Below are positions 17,124 through 26,039 of a stretch of DNA of 64,000 nt, one piece after another. The DNA is from AWTP1-13 sp963827545. GTDB taxonomy: Bacteria; Pseudomonadota; Alphaproteobacteria; Rhizobiales; Hyphomicrobiaceae. The stretch is from positions 1 through 64,000 of the forward strand of contig CAWHBI010000051.1 in the NCBI GenBank assembly GCA_963827545.1, written 5' to 3'. Position numbers and translations under genes: made by a program. The notes below the pieces were generated by a model that saw only the letters and a program-made list of their open reading frames with translations, made no database searches and was not told the DNA's origin. Position 1 is the stretch's first letter. The number at the start of each line of letters is the position of its first letter.

Positions 17124-17986
17124 GCCGGGTCGGGCTCTTACTGCTGCAGATGCTGGTGGGCGTGGTTGCCATAGGCGTTTGGCATGTCGGGTCGAGCGTA
17201 CCGATCGGCGGTATGTACTTCCTGCCGAAGTTCTTCTTTTCGACGCCGGCGGACGTGGCGATGCGCGTGTGGACACTGTTTGCAGAGGGCACCGCCAAGA
17301 TCGCTACGTGCGAGGAGGCCATCGACCTGACGCGGCTGCTCAGCATCTCGGCGCCCTGCTTCGGCAAGACGGTGTGGCAGCACCTCCTGATCACGCTGAC
17401 CGAGGGGCTGCTGGCGTTTGTCATCGGGGCCGTTGCCGGCGTGGTGATCGGCTTCTGGCTCGCGCGCCATCCGCTGTTGTCGGCCGTCTTCGACCCCTAC
17501 ATCAAGATGCTCAATGCGCTGCCGCGCGTCGTTCTGGCCCCGATCTTCCTCTTGTGGCTGGGCCTCGGCATCTGGTCCAAGGTCGCCTTGGGGTTCACGC
17601 TGGTGTTCTTCATCGTGTTCTTCAACGTGTACCAGGGGGTGAAGGAAGTCAGCCCCACCATCCTTGCCAATGCCCGGATGCTGGGGTTCAACGAGCGCCA
17701 GCTGTTCCGCCACGTCTATTGGCCCTCGGCGCTCTCCTGGATGTTTTCTTCGCTGCACACCTCCGTGGGATTTGCCATCATTGGCGCCGTGGTGGGCGAA
17801 TACCTGGGATCGGCGGCGGGCCTCGGCTACATGATCCAGCAGGCCGAGGGTACCTTCGACACCACGGGTGTGTTCGCCGGCATGGTCATACTGGCTGTGT
17901 TCGTGCTGATCATCGACTGGGGCGTGACGCTGGCCGAGAAGCGCCTGCTGGTGTGGCGGCCGCCCTCGGCCGCCGGCCAAGGCTGA
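17120..17986 (+). CDS. SsuC/TauC-type ABC importer permease
   Basis: A 288-residue inner-membrane permease of the binding-protein-dependent type. Six hydrophobic segments are visible, from LLLLQMLVGVVAIGVWHV at the N-terminus to GMVILAVFVLIIDWGV near the C-terminus. The EAA loop that contacts the ATPase reads ANARMLGFNERQLFRHVYWP (about 190-209). ALPRVVLAPIFLLWLGLG is characteristic of the SsuC/TauC/NMT1-linked family. An insertion after the first helix contains two Cys (ATCEEAIDL, SAPCFGK), somewhat unusual. ATG overlaps the ATPase stop; the binding protein follows 26 bp later. Confidence 0.9.
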   Translation: MSRVGLLLLQMLVGVVAIGVWHVGSSVPIGGMYFLPKFFFSTPADVAMRVWTLFAEGTAKIATCEEAIDLTRLLSISAPCFGKTVWQHLLITLTEGLLAFVIGAVAGVVIGFWLARHPLLSAVFDPYIKMLNALPRVVLAPIFLLWLGLGIWSKVALGFTLVFFIVFFNVYQGVKEVSPTILANARMLGFNERQLFRHVYWPSALSWMFSSLHTSVGFAIIGAVVGEYLGSAAGLGYMIQQAEGTFDTTGVFAGMVILAVFVLIIDWGVTLAEKRLLVWRPPSAAGQG

Positions 17987-18012
17987 TTCAAACTGAAACT
18001 GGGAGGAAGGCA

Positions 18013-19035
18013 ATGAATGTGCTCGAGACGGTGCGGCTGGCCGCCCTGACTCTCGTCCTGGCGGCGGGCGCTGCGCAAGCGCAGGCGCCGGAGAAGAAGG
18101 ACGTCAAGCTCGGCGTCGGCGGCGCGCCCGCGCTCTACTACCTGCCGCTGGCAGTGACCGAGAAGCTCGGCTACTTCAAGGAGCAGGGGCTCAATGTCGA
18201 GGTCAACGACTTCAAGGGCGGGGCGCAGTCGCTGACGGCCCTGGTCGGCGGCTCCGTCGACGTGGTCACGGGCGCCTACGAGCACACGCTGCGCATGCAG
18301 GTCAAAGGCCAGGACATCCTGGCCGTGATCGAGCTCGGGCGCTACCCCGGGATCGCGCTCGCCGTAAAGACGGATCGCGCCGACAAGATCAAGTCGGCGG
18401 CCGATCTCAAGGGCGCCAGGGTCGGCGTCACCGCGCCCGGCTCGTCGACCAACATGATCGTCTGGTACCTGATGGCCAAGGCAGGCCTGAAGCCCGATGA
18501 CGCCTCCTACGTCGGCGTCGGCACAGGCCCCTCAGCGATCGCCGCCATCCAGAAAGGCGAGATCGATGCCATCTCCAACATCGATCCGGTCATCGCCAAG
18601 CTGGAATCGACAAAGGACATCATCGTCCTCGCTGAGACGCGCACAACGGAGGGGACGACCAAGGTGTTCGGCGGGCCGATGTCGGCCGCCGTTCTCTACA
18701 TGAAGCGCGACTTCGTGGAGAAGAGCCCGAACACGGTGCAGGCCCTGGTCAATGCCTTGTACAAGGGGCTGAAGTGGCTGGAGAAGGCCACGCCCGAGCA
18801 GGTCGCCGACGCGGTACCGAAGGAGTATTGGCTGGGCGACAGGGAACTCTATACCGCGGCCGTCAAGGCCAACATGCAGGTCTACTCCCGTGACGGCATC
18901 GTCAGCGATGGCAGCCAGAAGCGCTCGCTCGATTTCCTGCGCCAGTTCGACAAGGAGATCGCTGCCGCAAAGGTCGATCCAGCCAAAACCTGGGATGACC
19001 GCTTCGTCAAGAAGGCCGCGGCAACGACCAAGTAA
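18013..19035 (+). CDS. NMT1/SsuA-like periplasmic substrate-binding protein
   Basis: A 340-residue secreted binding protein; signal peptide MNVLETVRLAALTLVLAAG with cleavage near AQAQA. The mature part follows the NMT1/THI5-like fold: PLAVTEKLGYFKEQGLNVEV, then SLTALVGGSVDVVTGAY, LKGARVGVTAPGSSTN and DAISNIDPVIAKLES. Such proteins deliver sulfonates, nitrate/bicarbonate, pyrimidine precursors or aromatic acids; ligand is undetermined here. GGGAGGAAGG precedes ATG 18013. Last gene of the ATPase-permease-binding protein operon; a hairpin follows. Confidence 0.9.
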   Translation: MNVLETVRLAALTLVLAAGAAQAQAPEKKDVKLGVGGAPALYYLPLAVTEKLGYFKEQGLNVEVNDFKGGAQSLTALVGGSVDVVTGAYEHTLRMQVKGQDILAVIELGRYPGIALAVKTDRADKIKSAADLKGARVGVTAPGSSTNMIVWYLMAKAGLKPDDASYVGVGTGPSAIAAIQKGEIDAISNIDPVIAKLESTKDIIVLAETRTTEGTTKVFGGPMSAAVLYMKRDFVEKSPNTVQALVNALYKGLKWLEKATPEQVADAVPKEYWLGDRELYTAAVKANMQVYSRDGIVSDGSQKRSLDFLRQFDKEIAAAKVDPAKTWDDRFVKKAAATTK

Positions 19036-19083
19036 CGCCGCACGCCGCGCGACACACGAGCGCACCAAACGCTGCGGGAGCGG

Positions 19084-19101
19084 GGCGGGCTTCGGCCCGC
19101 C
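19084..19101. terminator. bidirectional hairpin terminator candidate
   Basis: GGCGGGC-TTCG-GCCCGCC, a perfect 7-bp stem with a stable UUCG-type loop, between the convergent importer operon and the ParA gene. No T-run is present on either side, so it may only stabilise 3' ends. Confidence 0.5.
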
Positions 19102-19940
19102 TACCGCAACTGCGCCTCCGAAACGCGCCGCAGCAGCTCCTCGGTCAGGTGGCGAAGCTGGTCCCCGGTTTGGCCCGGATACTTGGCCCAGTAGGAGCGC
19201 GCACGCGGGGAGAAGTAGGCGGCCGCCTGCAGGGGTGTCACGCGCAGGATCGGCTGCCTGAAGCAGCGGTTGTCGGGATCCTGGCGCAGCCAGCGGTCGT
19301 ACTGGTCGTCGTCGGCGGACTGCGGATCCTTCATGTTGATGATCACGCCCAGCAACTCCGCAAAGCCCATCTCGGGGTTGCGCTGGCGGAACTTGCGCAG
19401 GAAGGCGAGCCCGCGCGTCGAGATGTAGTCGGGCCTGGTGGGCGACAGGTAGAAGTCTGCCTCGCGCAGCCAGCACTCGGTCACTACGGACAATCCCGGT
19501 GCGCTGTCGATGAAGACATAGTCGTAGACGAGGCGCGCTTCGTTGAGGCAGGTGCCAATGGTCCTGCGCAGCTGCGCGTCCCGCTCTCCCTTCGACACTT
19601 CGCGCTCGAACAGCGTCAGGTTCGTGTCGCTCGGCAGGAGATCGATGGTGCGTGCATCGTCTACGTCGGATACGCCGGCGATCACGAACTGGCGCCAGTT
19701 CGCCGGCGTCTCCTTCAACACAGAGGCGATCAGGTAGTCGACGATCGACTGCCCTTCGTCCTGCAGCGCGGTCAGCTGCTGCTGCGGCAGCAGCATGTGG
19801 CTGATGCTGGCCTGCGCATCGGAATCGATGACAAGAACTCTCTTGCCGTGGAAGGCAGAGAGGGTTTCAGCAAGTGCAAGGACTAGCGTGGATTTTCCGA
19901 CGCCGCCCTTTGCATTCATGACGGTAATGGTGTTGCGCAT
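19101..19940 (-). CDS. orphan ParA/Soj-family ATPase
   Basis: A 279-residue deviant-Walker ATPase: MRNTITVMNAKGGVGKSTL holds KGGVGKST, followed by VLVIDSDAQASISHML and DYVFIDSAPGLSVVTECWL. The DxDAQ form is typical of chromosome/plasmid partitioning and of positioning proteins (ParC, PpfA, MipZ relatives). No ParB, parS or cargo gene is adjacent, so it is likelier to position a protein complex than to segregate a replicon. ATG 19940 begins right at the domain; an upstream in-frame extension lacks homology. Sequence between the Walker motifs (QSIVDYLIASVLKETPANW) suggests an effector-specific insertion. Confidence 0.87.
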   Translation of the reverse strand: MRNTITVMNAKGGVGKSTLVLALAETLSAFHGKRVLVIDSDAQASISHMLLPQQQLTALQDEGQSIVDYLIASVLKETPANWRQFVIAGVSDVDDARTIDLLPSDTNLTLFEREVSKGERDAQLRRTIGTCLNEARLVYDYVFIDSAPGLSVVTECWLREADFYLSPTRPDYISTRGLAFLRKFRQRNPEMGFAELLGVIINMKDPQSADDDQYDRWLRQDPDNRCFRQPILRVTPLQAAAYFSPRARSYWAKYPGQTGDQLRHLTEELLRRVSEAQLR

Positions 19941-20096
19941 TCCCAAGCCAAACTGTCCCGCACAGTTTCCCCTAAATGACCCCGGCCCGGGCGGGATCAT
20001 ACTCGGCAGCGCGGCGCGTCTCTAGACGGAAACTTGCAGGGGAGCCAACGGTCGCTGCCTGTGCGGCCAATTCGCCGGGCGCCGCCCATGCTTTGT

Positions 20097-21497
20097 TCAT
20101 TCCACCCACACCTTGAGCGGCATGCCGCCCCCGGGGGAGAGGGTCACACGCGCTGTCGGGACGGGCTCATGGCCATCGGCGACGCCGAACCTGGCCGATT
20201 GCAGCATCGTGGCCAGCATGGCGGTCGCCTCGATCATGGCGAAGGCCATGCCGATGCAGATGCGGGGGCCGGCGCCGAACGGCATGTACTGGTAGCGCGA
20301 AATTCCAGCTTCCTTGTCAGGGGCAAAGCGCGTGGGGTCGAACAAATCCGGGTTGTGCCAGCGCGCGCGGTGGCGATGGAGGGCGTAGATGGGAATGAAG
20401 ACGGACATGCCGGCCTGGATGGCGTGCGGGCCCAGCATCGTATCGGCCACCGCCTGGCGGCTCATCATCGGCACCGGGGGGTAGATGCGCATGCTTTCCT
20501 TGATGACCTGCTGGGTCAGGACCAGCTTGTCGATGTGCTCTGCCGTCACGGGAGTGCCGCTTGTCACGTGCGCGATCTCGTCCTTGAGCACGGACGTCCA
20601 CTCCGGCGACTGGGCCAGAAGAAAGAGCGTCCAGGTCAAGGCCTTGGCGGTAGTGTCGTGCCCCGCCAGGTAGAACGTCAGCAAGTTGTCGATCAACTGC
20701 TCCTCGTTCATCGGCGCGCCCGTCTCCGGGTCGGTCGCGCGCATCAGACGGTGCATCAGGTCATCGCGCTCCTGCGCCACCTCGCGACGCTCGCGCAACA
20801 TCGCTGCAACGGAGGAGCGCAGGTTGTGGATGGCCTGCTGCTGGGCGCGGCGCCCGGGTTTGGGCAGCCACTTGGGCGCATTGGCGATGGCATAGAGCGC
20901 CGACCAGCCGCCCGCCCTCTGGAACAGGCCGGTGGAATGCTCGACCGCAGCGCCGACGGTCGCGTCGGCCGACGGCAGCAGCGTGGCCGAGATGACGTCG
21001 AACGTCACTCTGGTCATATCGCGCTCGATTTCGTGCGTGGAGCCTTGGGGTGCGCTACTCCATCTGGCGAGCAGCTCGCCGGTTGCCTTCACGAACGTCG
21101 GGACGAAGGTCATCAGCTCGTGGTGCCGGAACATGGGCGCCGAGGTCTGGCGCTGCCATTTCCACTCCGCGCCCTCGCTGGTCAGGATGCCCTTGCCAAG
21201 CAGCGGGCCCAGGATGCGGATCTGCAGCAGCTTCTGGAACTTGTCGCGCTGGTCGAGCAGCACCGCCTTGATCAGGCTCGGCTCCGTTATCCATACGGCG
21301 GGGGTCCTACCGCCGAACGGCACGAAGTCCTGCTCATAGGCGGCCTGCGGCACCACCAGCAAGGGATTGCGCACGAACTTCGCCACGAACGCCAGGCGGT
21401 TCAGCGGCTTCGCTGGCGGCTTGATGTGGGCCGGCACCAGCCAGGGCGCCGGCAAACGGGCCGAGGTCTCACTCGATGCCAGGGCGATGGTCGGCAT
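20097..21497 (-). CDS. cytochrome P450
   Basis: A 466-residue soluble P450. The I-helix oxygen-binding motif is AGHDTTAKALTW (about 265), the K-helix ExxR is ESMRIYPPVP, the meander is near FDPTRFAPDK and the haem loop is MPFGAGPRICIGMAFAMIE with Cys about 410. The arrangement (PPVPMMSRQAVAD and FGAGPRICIGMAFA) resembles CYP102/CYP4-like fatty-acid hydroxylases more than classic CYP101 types. No ferredoxin or reductase is adjacent. It follows an alpha/beta-hydrolase gene on the same strand by 61 bp, suggesting co-transcription. ATG 21497 is chosen over an upstream extension without P450 similarity. Confidence 0.93.
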   Translation of the reverse strand: MPTIALASSETSARLPAPWLVPAHIKPPAKPLNRLAFVAKFVRNPLLVVPQAAYEQDFVPFGGRTPAVWITEPSLIKAVLLDQRDKFQKLLQIRILGPLLGKGILTSEGAEWKWQRQTSAPMFRHHELMTFVPTFVKATGELLARWSSAPQGSTHEIERDMTRVTFDVISATLLPSADATVGAAVEHSTGLFQRAGGWSALYAIANAPKWLPKPGRRAQQQAIHNLRSSVAAMLRERREVAQERDDLMHRLMRATDPETGAPMNEEQLIDNLLTFYLAGHDTTAKALTWTLFLLAQSPEWTSVLKDEIAHVTSGTPVTAEHIDKLVLTQQVIKESMRIYPPVPMMSRQAVADTMLGPHAIQAGMSVFIPIYALHRHRARWHNPDLFDPTRFAPDKEAGISRYQYMPFGAGPRICIGMAFAMIEATAMLATMLQSARFGVADGHEPVPTARVTLSPGGGMPLKVWVE

Positions 21498-21558
21498 GGC
21501 GGCGGTCCCGTGTCGAAGCAAAGGCGCGTGCGACGGACCACAGGCGCTGCGCCTCAGA

Positions 21559-22446
21559 CTAGCCCGGAGTGGCGAGCAGGTCGAGGAAGGCCGCATTGAA
21601 TTGATCGGCCGCCTCGTACATGACCCAGTGCCCCGCGCCTTCGATGAGGCGCACCTGGAGCTCAGGGTGATGCCGGCGCAGGATGGCAAGGCGGCCCTCG
21701 AGCGAGGGACGGGCGATGATGTCGCGCGCACCCCAAATGGTTTTCAGGGACGCGGTGACGTCAGCCAGCGCGACAGAAAGACCGTCGGTGGCCGCAAAGG
21801 GGCGGCTGCGGAAACGGGCCTGCTTGATGTTCTCGGCCTGAAGATGGATGGCCAGAGCATCGATCTTGGCCGGATCGGCGAACATCAGCACGGCCAGGTT
21901 TTGCCGGTACACGGCCGCAACTTCGCCAGCGCTCATGCCCGCCCGCGTCTTGGCGAACGGTTCGCGTGGGTCGGCACGCAGGCCAAGAGCAGCTACGCCG
22001 ATCAGGGTCAGCTCGCGTACGCGCTCCCCGAGCCGGGCGGCCACAATCCCTGCCACATGCCCGCCGAACGAGAAGCCGGCCAGCCGGAATTTGTGGTTGG
22101 CAGGGAACAGCTTTTGGAGCCCGGCAATCACCACCTCGGCGATGCTCGCCGGCGTCCAGGGCTTGGGCGGCATGGCGGATGAGCCGAGGCCTGGGATATC
22201 GGCGACCCACAGCTCGTAGTGCCGTGACAGCTCGGGGACATTGCGGATCCAGTGCGTCCACGAGCCCGAGCCACCGTGGAACAATATCAAGGGCTCGCCG
22301 CTGCCCCACACGCGCCAGACCATCGAGCCATCCCCGCAGGGTGTCTCTACTTTGTGCGCCGTGCGGGTCATGGCATCGACGACGGTGGTCGGATCGGCGC
22401 TGGTTGTGAGGGCGGGGCGCTCGGGCGGCAGGTTTGTGTCTTGCAT
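21559..22446 (-). CDS. alpha/beta hydrolase
   Basis: A 295-residue alpha/beta-fold hydrolase starting MQDTNLPPERP. Oxyanion segment LILFHGGSGSWTHWIRN, GLGSS turn, nucleophile elbow LAGFSFGGHVAG (Ser about 127), and a terminal His in IEGAGHWVMYEAADQFN. The HGGSGS form occurs in carboxylesterase and C-C-bond hydrolase (MhpC-like) branches. Its neighbour P450 suggests joint catabolism or modification of a lipid or aromatic compound, an inference from operon structure only. Confidence 0.87.
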   Translation of the reverse strand: MQDTNLPPERPALTTSADPTTVVDAMTRTAHKVETPCGDGSMVWRVWGSGEPLILFHGGSGSWTHWIRNVPELSRHYELWVADIPGLGSSAMPPKPWTPASIAEVVIAGLQKLFPANHKFRLAGFSFGGHVAGIVAARLGERVRELTLIGVAALGLRADPREPFAKTRAGMSAGEVAAVYRQNLAVLMFADPAKIDALAIHLQAENIKQARFRSRPFAATDGLSVALADVTASLKTIWGARDIIARPSLEGRLAILRRHHPELQVRLIEGAGHWVMYEAADQFNAAFLDLLATPG

Positions 22447-22575
22447 GCTCGGGATGATGCTGTGCCGCCGGCATTTGGGCAAAGGATCTCTTAGCAGGGT
22501 GCGCGGATGCGGAGCCGTCCCAAGAAAGCTCCCATGTGTTACTCAGGAGCGTCTGGAAGAGCTGCGAGGAAAGCC

Positions 22576-23664
22576 ATGCCTGCGGATAGGAAAGCCACCA
22601 ACAAGCTCAGGATCGCCGTCATTGCGGGTGACGGGATCGGCAACGAGGTGGTGCCGGAGGGCATCCGCGTGCTCGAGGCCGTGAGCAGCCGCTTCGGGCT
22701 GGACTATGCCTGGGACACCTTCGACTGGTCGTGCCAGCGCTTCCAGAAGACGGTCGCGATGATGCCGGCCGACGGCCTCGAGCAGATCGCCAAGCACGAC
22801 GCCATCTATCTGGGAGCCGTCGGGTGGCCGGGCGTGCCCGACCACGTCTCGCTGTGGGGCCTGCTCATCCCAATCCGCCGCGGCTTCCAGCAGTACGTCA
22901 ACCTGCGTCCGGTCCGGCTCTTTGAGGGGCTCAAGTCGCCGCTGGCCGACCGCAAGCCGGGCGACATCGACTATTGGATCGTGCGCGAGAACAACGAGGG
23001 CGAATACTCCTCCATCGGCGGGCGCATGTACGAGGGCACCGAGCTGGAAGCGGCGATCCAGCAGGCGGTATTCACCAAGAAAGGTTGCGAGCGGGTCATG
23101 CGCTATGCCTTCAACCTCGCCATGACCCGCGAGCGCCGCGAGGTGGTCTCGGCCACCAAGTCGAACGGCATCTCGATCTCGATGCCTTACTGGGACGAGC
23201 GCTTTGCCGCCGTCGCCAAGGAATACCCGCAGGTCACCACCAGCCAGTTCCACATCGACATCCTGGCGGCGCACCTGGTGCGCAATCCGCACTGGTTCGA
23301 CGTGATCGTGGGATCCAACCTGTTCGGCGACATCCTCTCGGACCTCGGACCCGCCACGACCGGCACCATCGCCATCGCACCGGGCGGCAACATCAATCCC
23401 GAGCGGGAGTTTCCCTCCATGTTCGAGCCGGTGCACGGCAGCGCGCCCGACATTGCCGGCAAGGGCATCGCCAATCCCATCGGCCAGGTATGGTCCGGCG
23501 CCATGATGCTCGAGCACCTGGGGCACACGGAGGCGGCCGACGCGATCGTGAGGGCGATCGAGCGGTTGTTTGCCGAGACCGACGTGCGCACGGCCGACAT
23601 GGGCGGCAAGGCCACGTGCCACGAGATGGGGTCGGCATTGGTCGAGCTCGTGGGCCGTGCCTGA
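22576..23664 (+). CDS. tartrate / D-malate dehydrogenase family (isopropylmalate-type beta-decarboxylating dehydrogenase)
   Basis: A 362-residue metal-dependent NAD dehydrogenase that oxidatively decarboxylates a 2-hydroxyacid (tartrate, D-malate or similar). AGDGIGNEVVPEG at the N-terminus, substrate-binding RENNEGEYSSIGGR, catalytic metal site GSNLFGDILSDLGP and adenosine-binding EPVHGSAPDIAGKGIANP. The WGLLIPIRRGFQQYVNLRP stretch is typical of the TtuC/DmlA subgroup rather than LeuB. GAGGAAAG precedes ATG 22576. Divergent from the hydrolase/P450 pair. Confidence 0.92.
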   Translation: MPADRKATNKLRIAVIAGDGIGNEVVPEGIRVLEAVSSRFGLDYAWDTFDWSCQRFQKTVAMMPADGLEQIAKHDAIYLGAVGWPGVPDHVSLWGLLIPIRRGFQQYVNLRPVRLFEGLKSPLADRKPGDIDYWIVRENNEGEYSSIGGRMYEGTELEAAIQQAVFTKKGCERVMRYAFNLAMTRERREVVSATKSNGISISMPYWDERFAAVAKEYPQVTTSQFHIDILAAHLVRNPHWFDVIVGSNLFGDILSDLGPATTGTIAIAPGGNINPEREFPSMFEPVHGSAPDIAGKGIANPIGQVWSGAMMLEHLGHTEAADAIVRAIERLFAETDVRTADMGGKATCHEMGSALVELVGRA

Positions 23665-23705
23665 GCAGATCGCGTCCTTTAGGCGGCCAGCTTTCCCGCC
23701 TGCAT

Positions 23706-23758
23706 TCCCGGAAGCCGAGGCCCGGCCTCGCAAAGGCCGGGGCCGAGGCTGTCCGGGA
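23706..23758. repeat. imperfect palindrome right of the dehydrogenase gene
   Basis: Arms beginning TCCCGGAAGCCGAGG and ending GAGGCTGTCCGGGA pair imperfectly around CGCAA over roughly 24 bp. The outer CCCGGAAGCC sequence recurs in the palindrome at 24138-24171, so the two elements flank the GIY-YIG gene. Confidence 0.7.
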
Positions 23759-23786
23759 TCTTGCTGCAGTGTCCCTCACCACGCGC

Positions 23787-24110
23787 TCACCAGTCGAACC
23801 CGTACTCCTCGAGCAAATCCCCGAACAGGTCTCGCCAGGTTGGGTTGTGCTTCTCCACGAGCGCGATCTTCCAGTCGCGCCGCCAGCGCTTCATGGCCCG
23901 CTCGCGCTTGGCCGCCACGCGGGCGTCTGCATGAGCCTCGAAATAGACGAGCCGGTCTACCCGATAGCGCTTGGTGAAGCCCTCGCGCACATGCTCGCGA
24001 TGCTGCCATGCCCGGCCGGGGAGATCGCTCGACATTCCAACGTAAAGCACCCCGCGCGGGCGGTTCGCCATTATGTAGACGTGGTAGACTTTGTGCGGCC
24101 TCTCGGGCAT
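23787..24110 (-). CDS. GIY-YIG nuclease-superfamily protein
   Basis: A 107-residue single-domain GIY-YIG protein: VYHVYIMANRPRGVLYVGMS carries the paired VYI...YVG strands. R in LPGRAWQHRE is the catalytic Arg, and E in VYFEAHADARVAAKRE is in the family metal site. It belongs to the UvrC-like/YhbQ group of stand-alone domains, common in multiple copies in alphaproteobacteria. The DNA target is unknown. ATG 24110 is used; the in-frame upstream extension crosses the neighbouring palindrome (the repeat gives AAPWRGFRGL) and is not part of the domain. Confidence 0.88.
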   Translation of the reverse strand: MPERPHKVYHVYIMANRPRGVLYVGMSSDLPGRAWQHREHVREGFTKRYRVDRLVYFEAHADARVAAKRERAMKRWRRDWKIALVEKHNPTWRDLFGDLLEEYGFDW

Positions 24111-24137
24111 GGCTCGGTGCTCCGCAGCAGCGGCAAG

Positions 24138-24171
24138 ACCCCGGAAGCCGCGCCAAGGCGCGGCTTCCGGG
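24138..24171. repeat. perfect 16-bp-arm palindrome upstream of the GIY-YIG gene
   Basis: Arms CCCCGGAAGCCGCGCC and GGCGCGGCTTCCGGGG are perfectly complementary with only AA between. It lies 27 bp upstream of the GIY-YIG start codon and shares CCCGGAAGCCG with the palindrome at 23706. Confidence 0.85.
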
Positions 24172-24347
24172 GACGCAGGCGGAGAGGATTGCGGCCTGTC
24201 CAATGCGGCGGCAAGTGGCTGGGGCCGAGCCGACCGTCAAAGGGAACGGAGTCGGGGCGTTCGTGTATCGCCCCAATTGAGCTATAAGGCCGGTGTCGAG
24301 TTTTTGGCGCGCCCAATCCGGTGGCGCACCCTGGGAAAGGCTGCTCG

Positions 24348-26039
24348 ATGGCGCAACGGCTGGCAGGCGCTCTGTTTTGGTGGCTGGTCGCGCTGACGGC
24401 GGCGGGCGCCGCCGATGATGCGGGCGTGCTGCGGGCGCGGGAGGCGGGGGCAGCGCTGGCGCGCGGCAACGTCGACCAGGCGATCGCGCTCTTCACCGAG
24501 GCCCTCGACGACAAGAACCTGCCCAACGAGCGGCGCGCCACGCTTCTCACCGACCGCGGCGTCGCCTACGCGCGCCGCCAGAGTCCCAGGGAGGCGATCG
24601 AGGATTTCAACCGCGCGATCCAGCTCTATCCCGAATTTGCTGCGGTCTACAACAATCGGGGCACCGTGCTGCTGAGCCTCGGGGTGGCGCGCGAGGCGAT
24701 CAAGGATTTCGATCGCGCCCTGACGCTGGCGCCGGGCTACGCAGCAGCCTTTTCCAATCGCGCCGGCGCTCACGTGAAGCTCGGTCAGATCGACCTGGCG
24801 ATCGCCGACTACAGCAAGGCCATCTCGCTGGTGCCCGTGAATCCGGCAGCGTTCACAGGTCGCGGCCGGGCGCATCTTGCCGCCGACCGGCCGCAGAGCG
24901 CGATCAGAGATTTCACGCGCGCGGTCGGCTTCGATGCCCGCTTCAGTGCCGGGTATCGCAACCGGGCCGAGGCCAAGCTGGCGACAGAGCGCTACGACGA
25001 GGCGATCGAGGACTTCAGCCGAGCCGTCGCCTTCGAGCCGCGCAGCGCCGACCTCTATCTGCTTCGGGGCTCGGCCTACCTTGACGCCGGCAACACCGCG
25101 TCCGCCATCAGGGATTTTGCCACGGCCGTCGATTTGAGCCCCCGCAGTGCCCAGCCGTACGCGCAGCGGGGCCTTGCCTACGCCAAGGCCGAGGCCTTCG
25201 ACGATGCGCTCAACGATTTCGCGCGTGCCAGCGAGCTCGAGCCGCGCTCGCCCAGGGCGTTTGCTTACCGAGCCTGGGCATATCGCCAGCAGCAGCAGCC
25301 CGAGCTGGGCCTCAAAGACGTTGAGCGCGCGCTCAGGCTCGATCCGAACAGCGCCGATGCCTACTGGGCCCGCGGCGAGATCCACGAGGCGCAGGGGCGC
25401 TCGGCTCTCGCCATACCCGACCTCAGGAAAGCGCTCGAACTCGATCCGCGCCTGAAAGATGCTGCCCGCGCCCTGGCGCGGCTGGGCGTCAACGTGGGTG
25501 CGGAAGGCTCGGAGATTGCGGATGCGGCGATGGAACGCTGGCGAGTCTTCCGGAAGGGGCGTCAGTTCGTCGCCAGCAGCGACGAGTTCCCGCGCCTGAA
25601 GATCGATCTGGAGATGATGGGCAAAGGAGAGCCGCGCATCCTGGAGTGGGAGGTCAAGCGGCCGCCGTTTGCGGGCATTGCGGTGCTGCGTTTCCACGCC
25701 GGCACGGTCGACGGGCCGCGCGGCGCCGAGGACATCGAGCAGGCCGCGATCGTCGATCTGCAGACGAACGCGGTGGTGGCCGTCGAGACGCAACGCCGCG
25801 GGACCAGGGTAGCCGACTGGACCTGGGACGATGGCAAGCTCGTCGTGGCCAGCGCTGATGGCATCAAGGACGAATTTCAGCTCAGGCAGGGCAAGGCCAA
25901 GGACGCGCCGCCGCCCGCTGCTGCCCCGAAGCGCTATGCCGGGGAGCAGCCGAAGGGCTCGCCGTTCTGGTCGCCATGGGGCGGTGACCAGAAGGGTCGC
26001 AAACCCAAGACCCTGTTCGACCTCCTGTTCGGGAAGTAG
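24348..26039 (+). CDS. secreted tetratricopeptide-repeat protein
   Basis: A 563-residue protein with an N-terminal signal (MAQRLAGALFWWLVALTAAG) and about ten TPR units between residues 25 and 380, for example VYNNRGTVLLSLGVAREAI and AFSNRAGAHVKLGQIDLAIA. TPR arrays are protein-protein scaffolds. The last 170 residues form a beta-rich domain (EWEVKRPPFAGIAVLRFHAG; IVDLQTNAVVAVETQRRG) that I do not recognise, followed by a basic, Pro/Trp-rich tail. ATG 24348 is preferred over GTG 24321 because it begins the signal peptide. Probably periplasmic or cell-envelope located. Confidence 0.85.
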   Translation: MAQRLAGALFWWLVALTAAGAADDAGVLRAREAGAALARGNVDQAIALFTEALDDKNLPNERRATLLTDRGVAYARRQSPREAIEDFNRAIQLYPEFAAVYNNRGTVLLSLGVAREAIKDFDRALTLAPGYAAAFSNRAGAHVKLGQIDLAIADYSKAISLVPVNPAAFTGRGRAHLAADRPQSAIRDFTRAVGFDARFSAGYRNRAEAKLATERYDEAIEDFSRAVAFEPRSADLYLLRGSAYLDAGNTASAIRDFATAVDLSPRSAQPYAQRGLAYAKAEAFDDALNDFARASELEPRSPRAFAYRAWAYRQQQQPELGLKDVERALRLDPNSADAYWARGEIHEAQGRSALAIPDLRKALELDPRLKDAARALARLGVNVGAEGSEIADAAMERWRVFRKGRQFVASSDEFPRLKIDLEMMGKGEPRILEWEVKRPPFAGIAVLRFHAGTVDGPRGAEDIEQAAIVDLQTNAVVAVETQRRGTRVADWTWDDGKLVVASADGIKDEFQLRQGKAKDAPPPAAAPKRYAGEQPKGSPFWSPWGGDQKGRKPKTLFDLLFGK

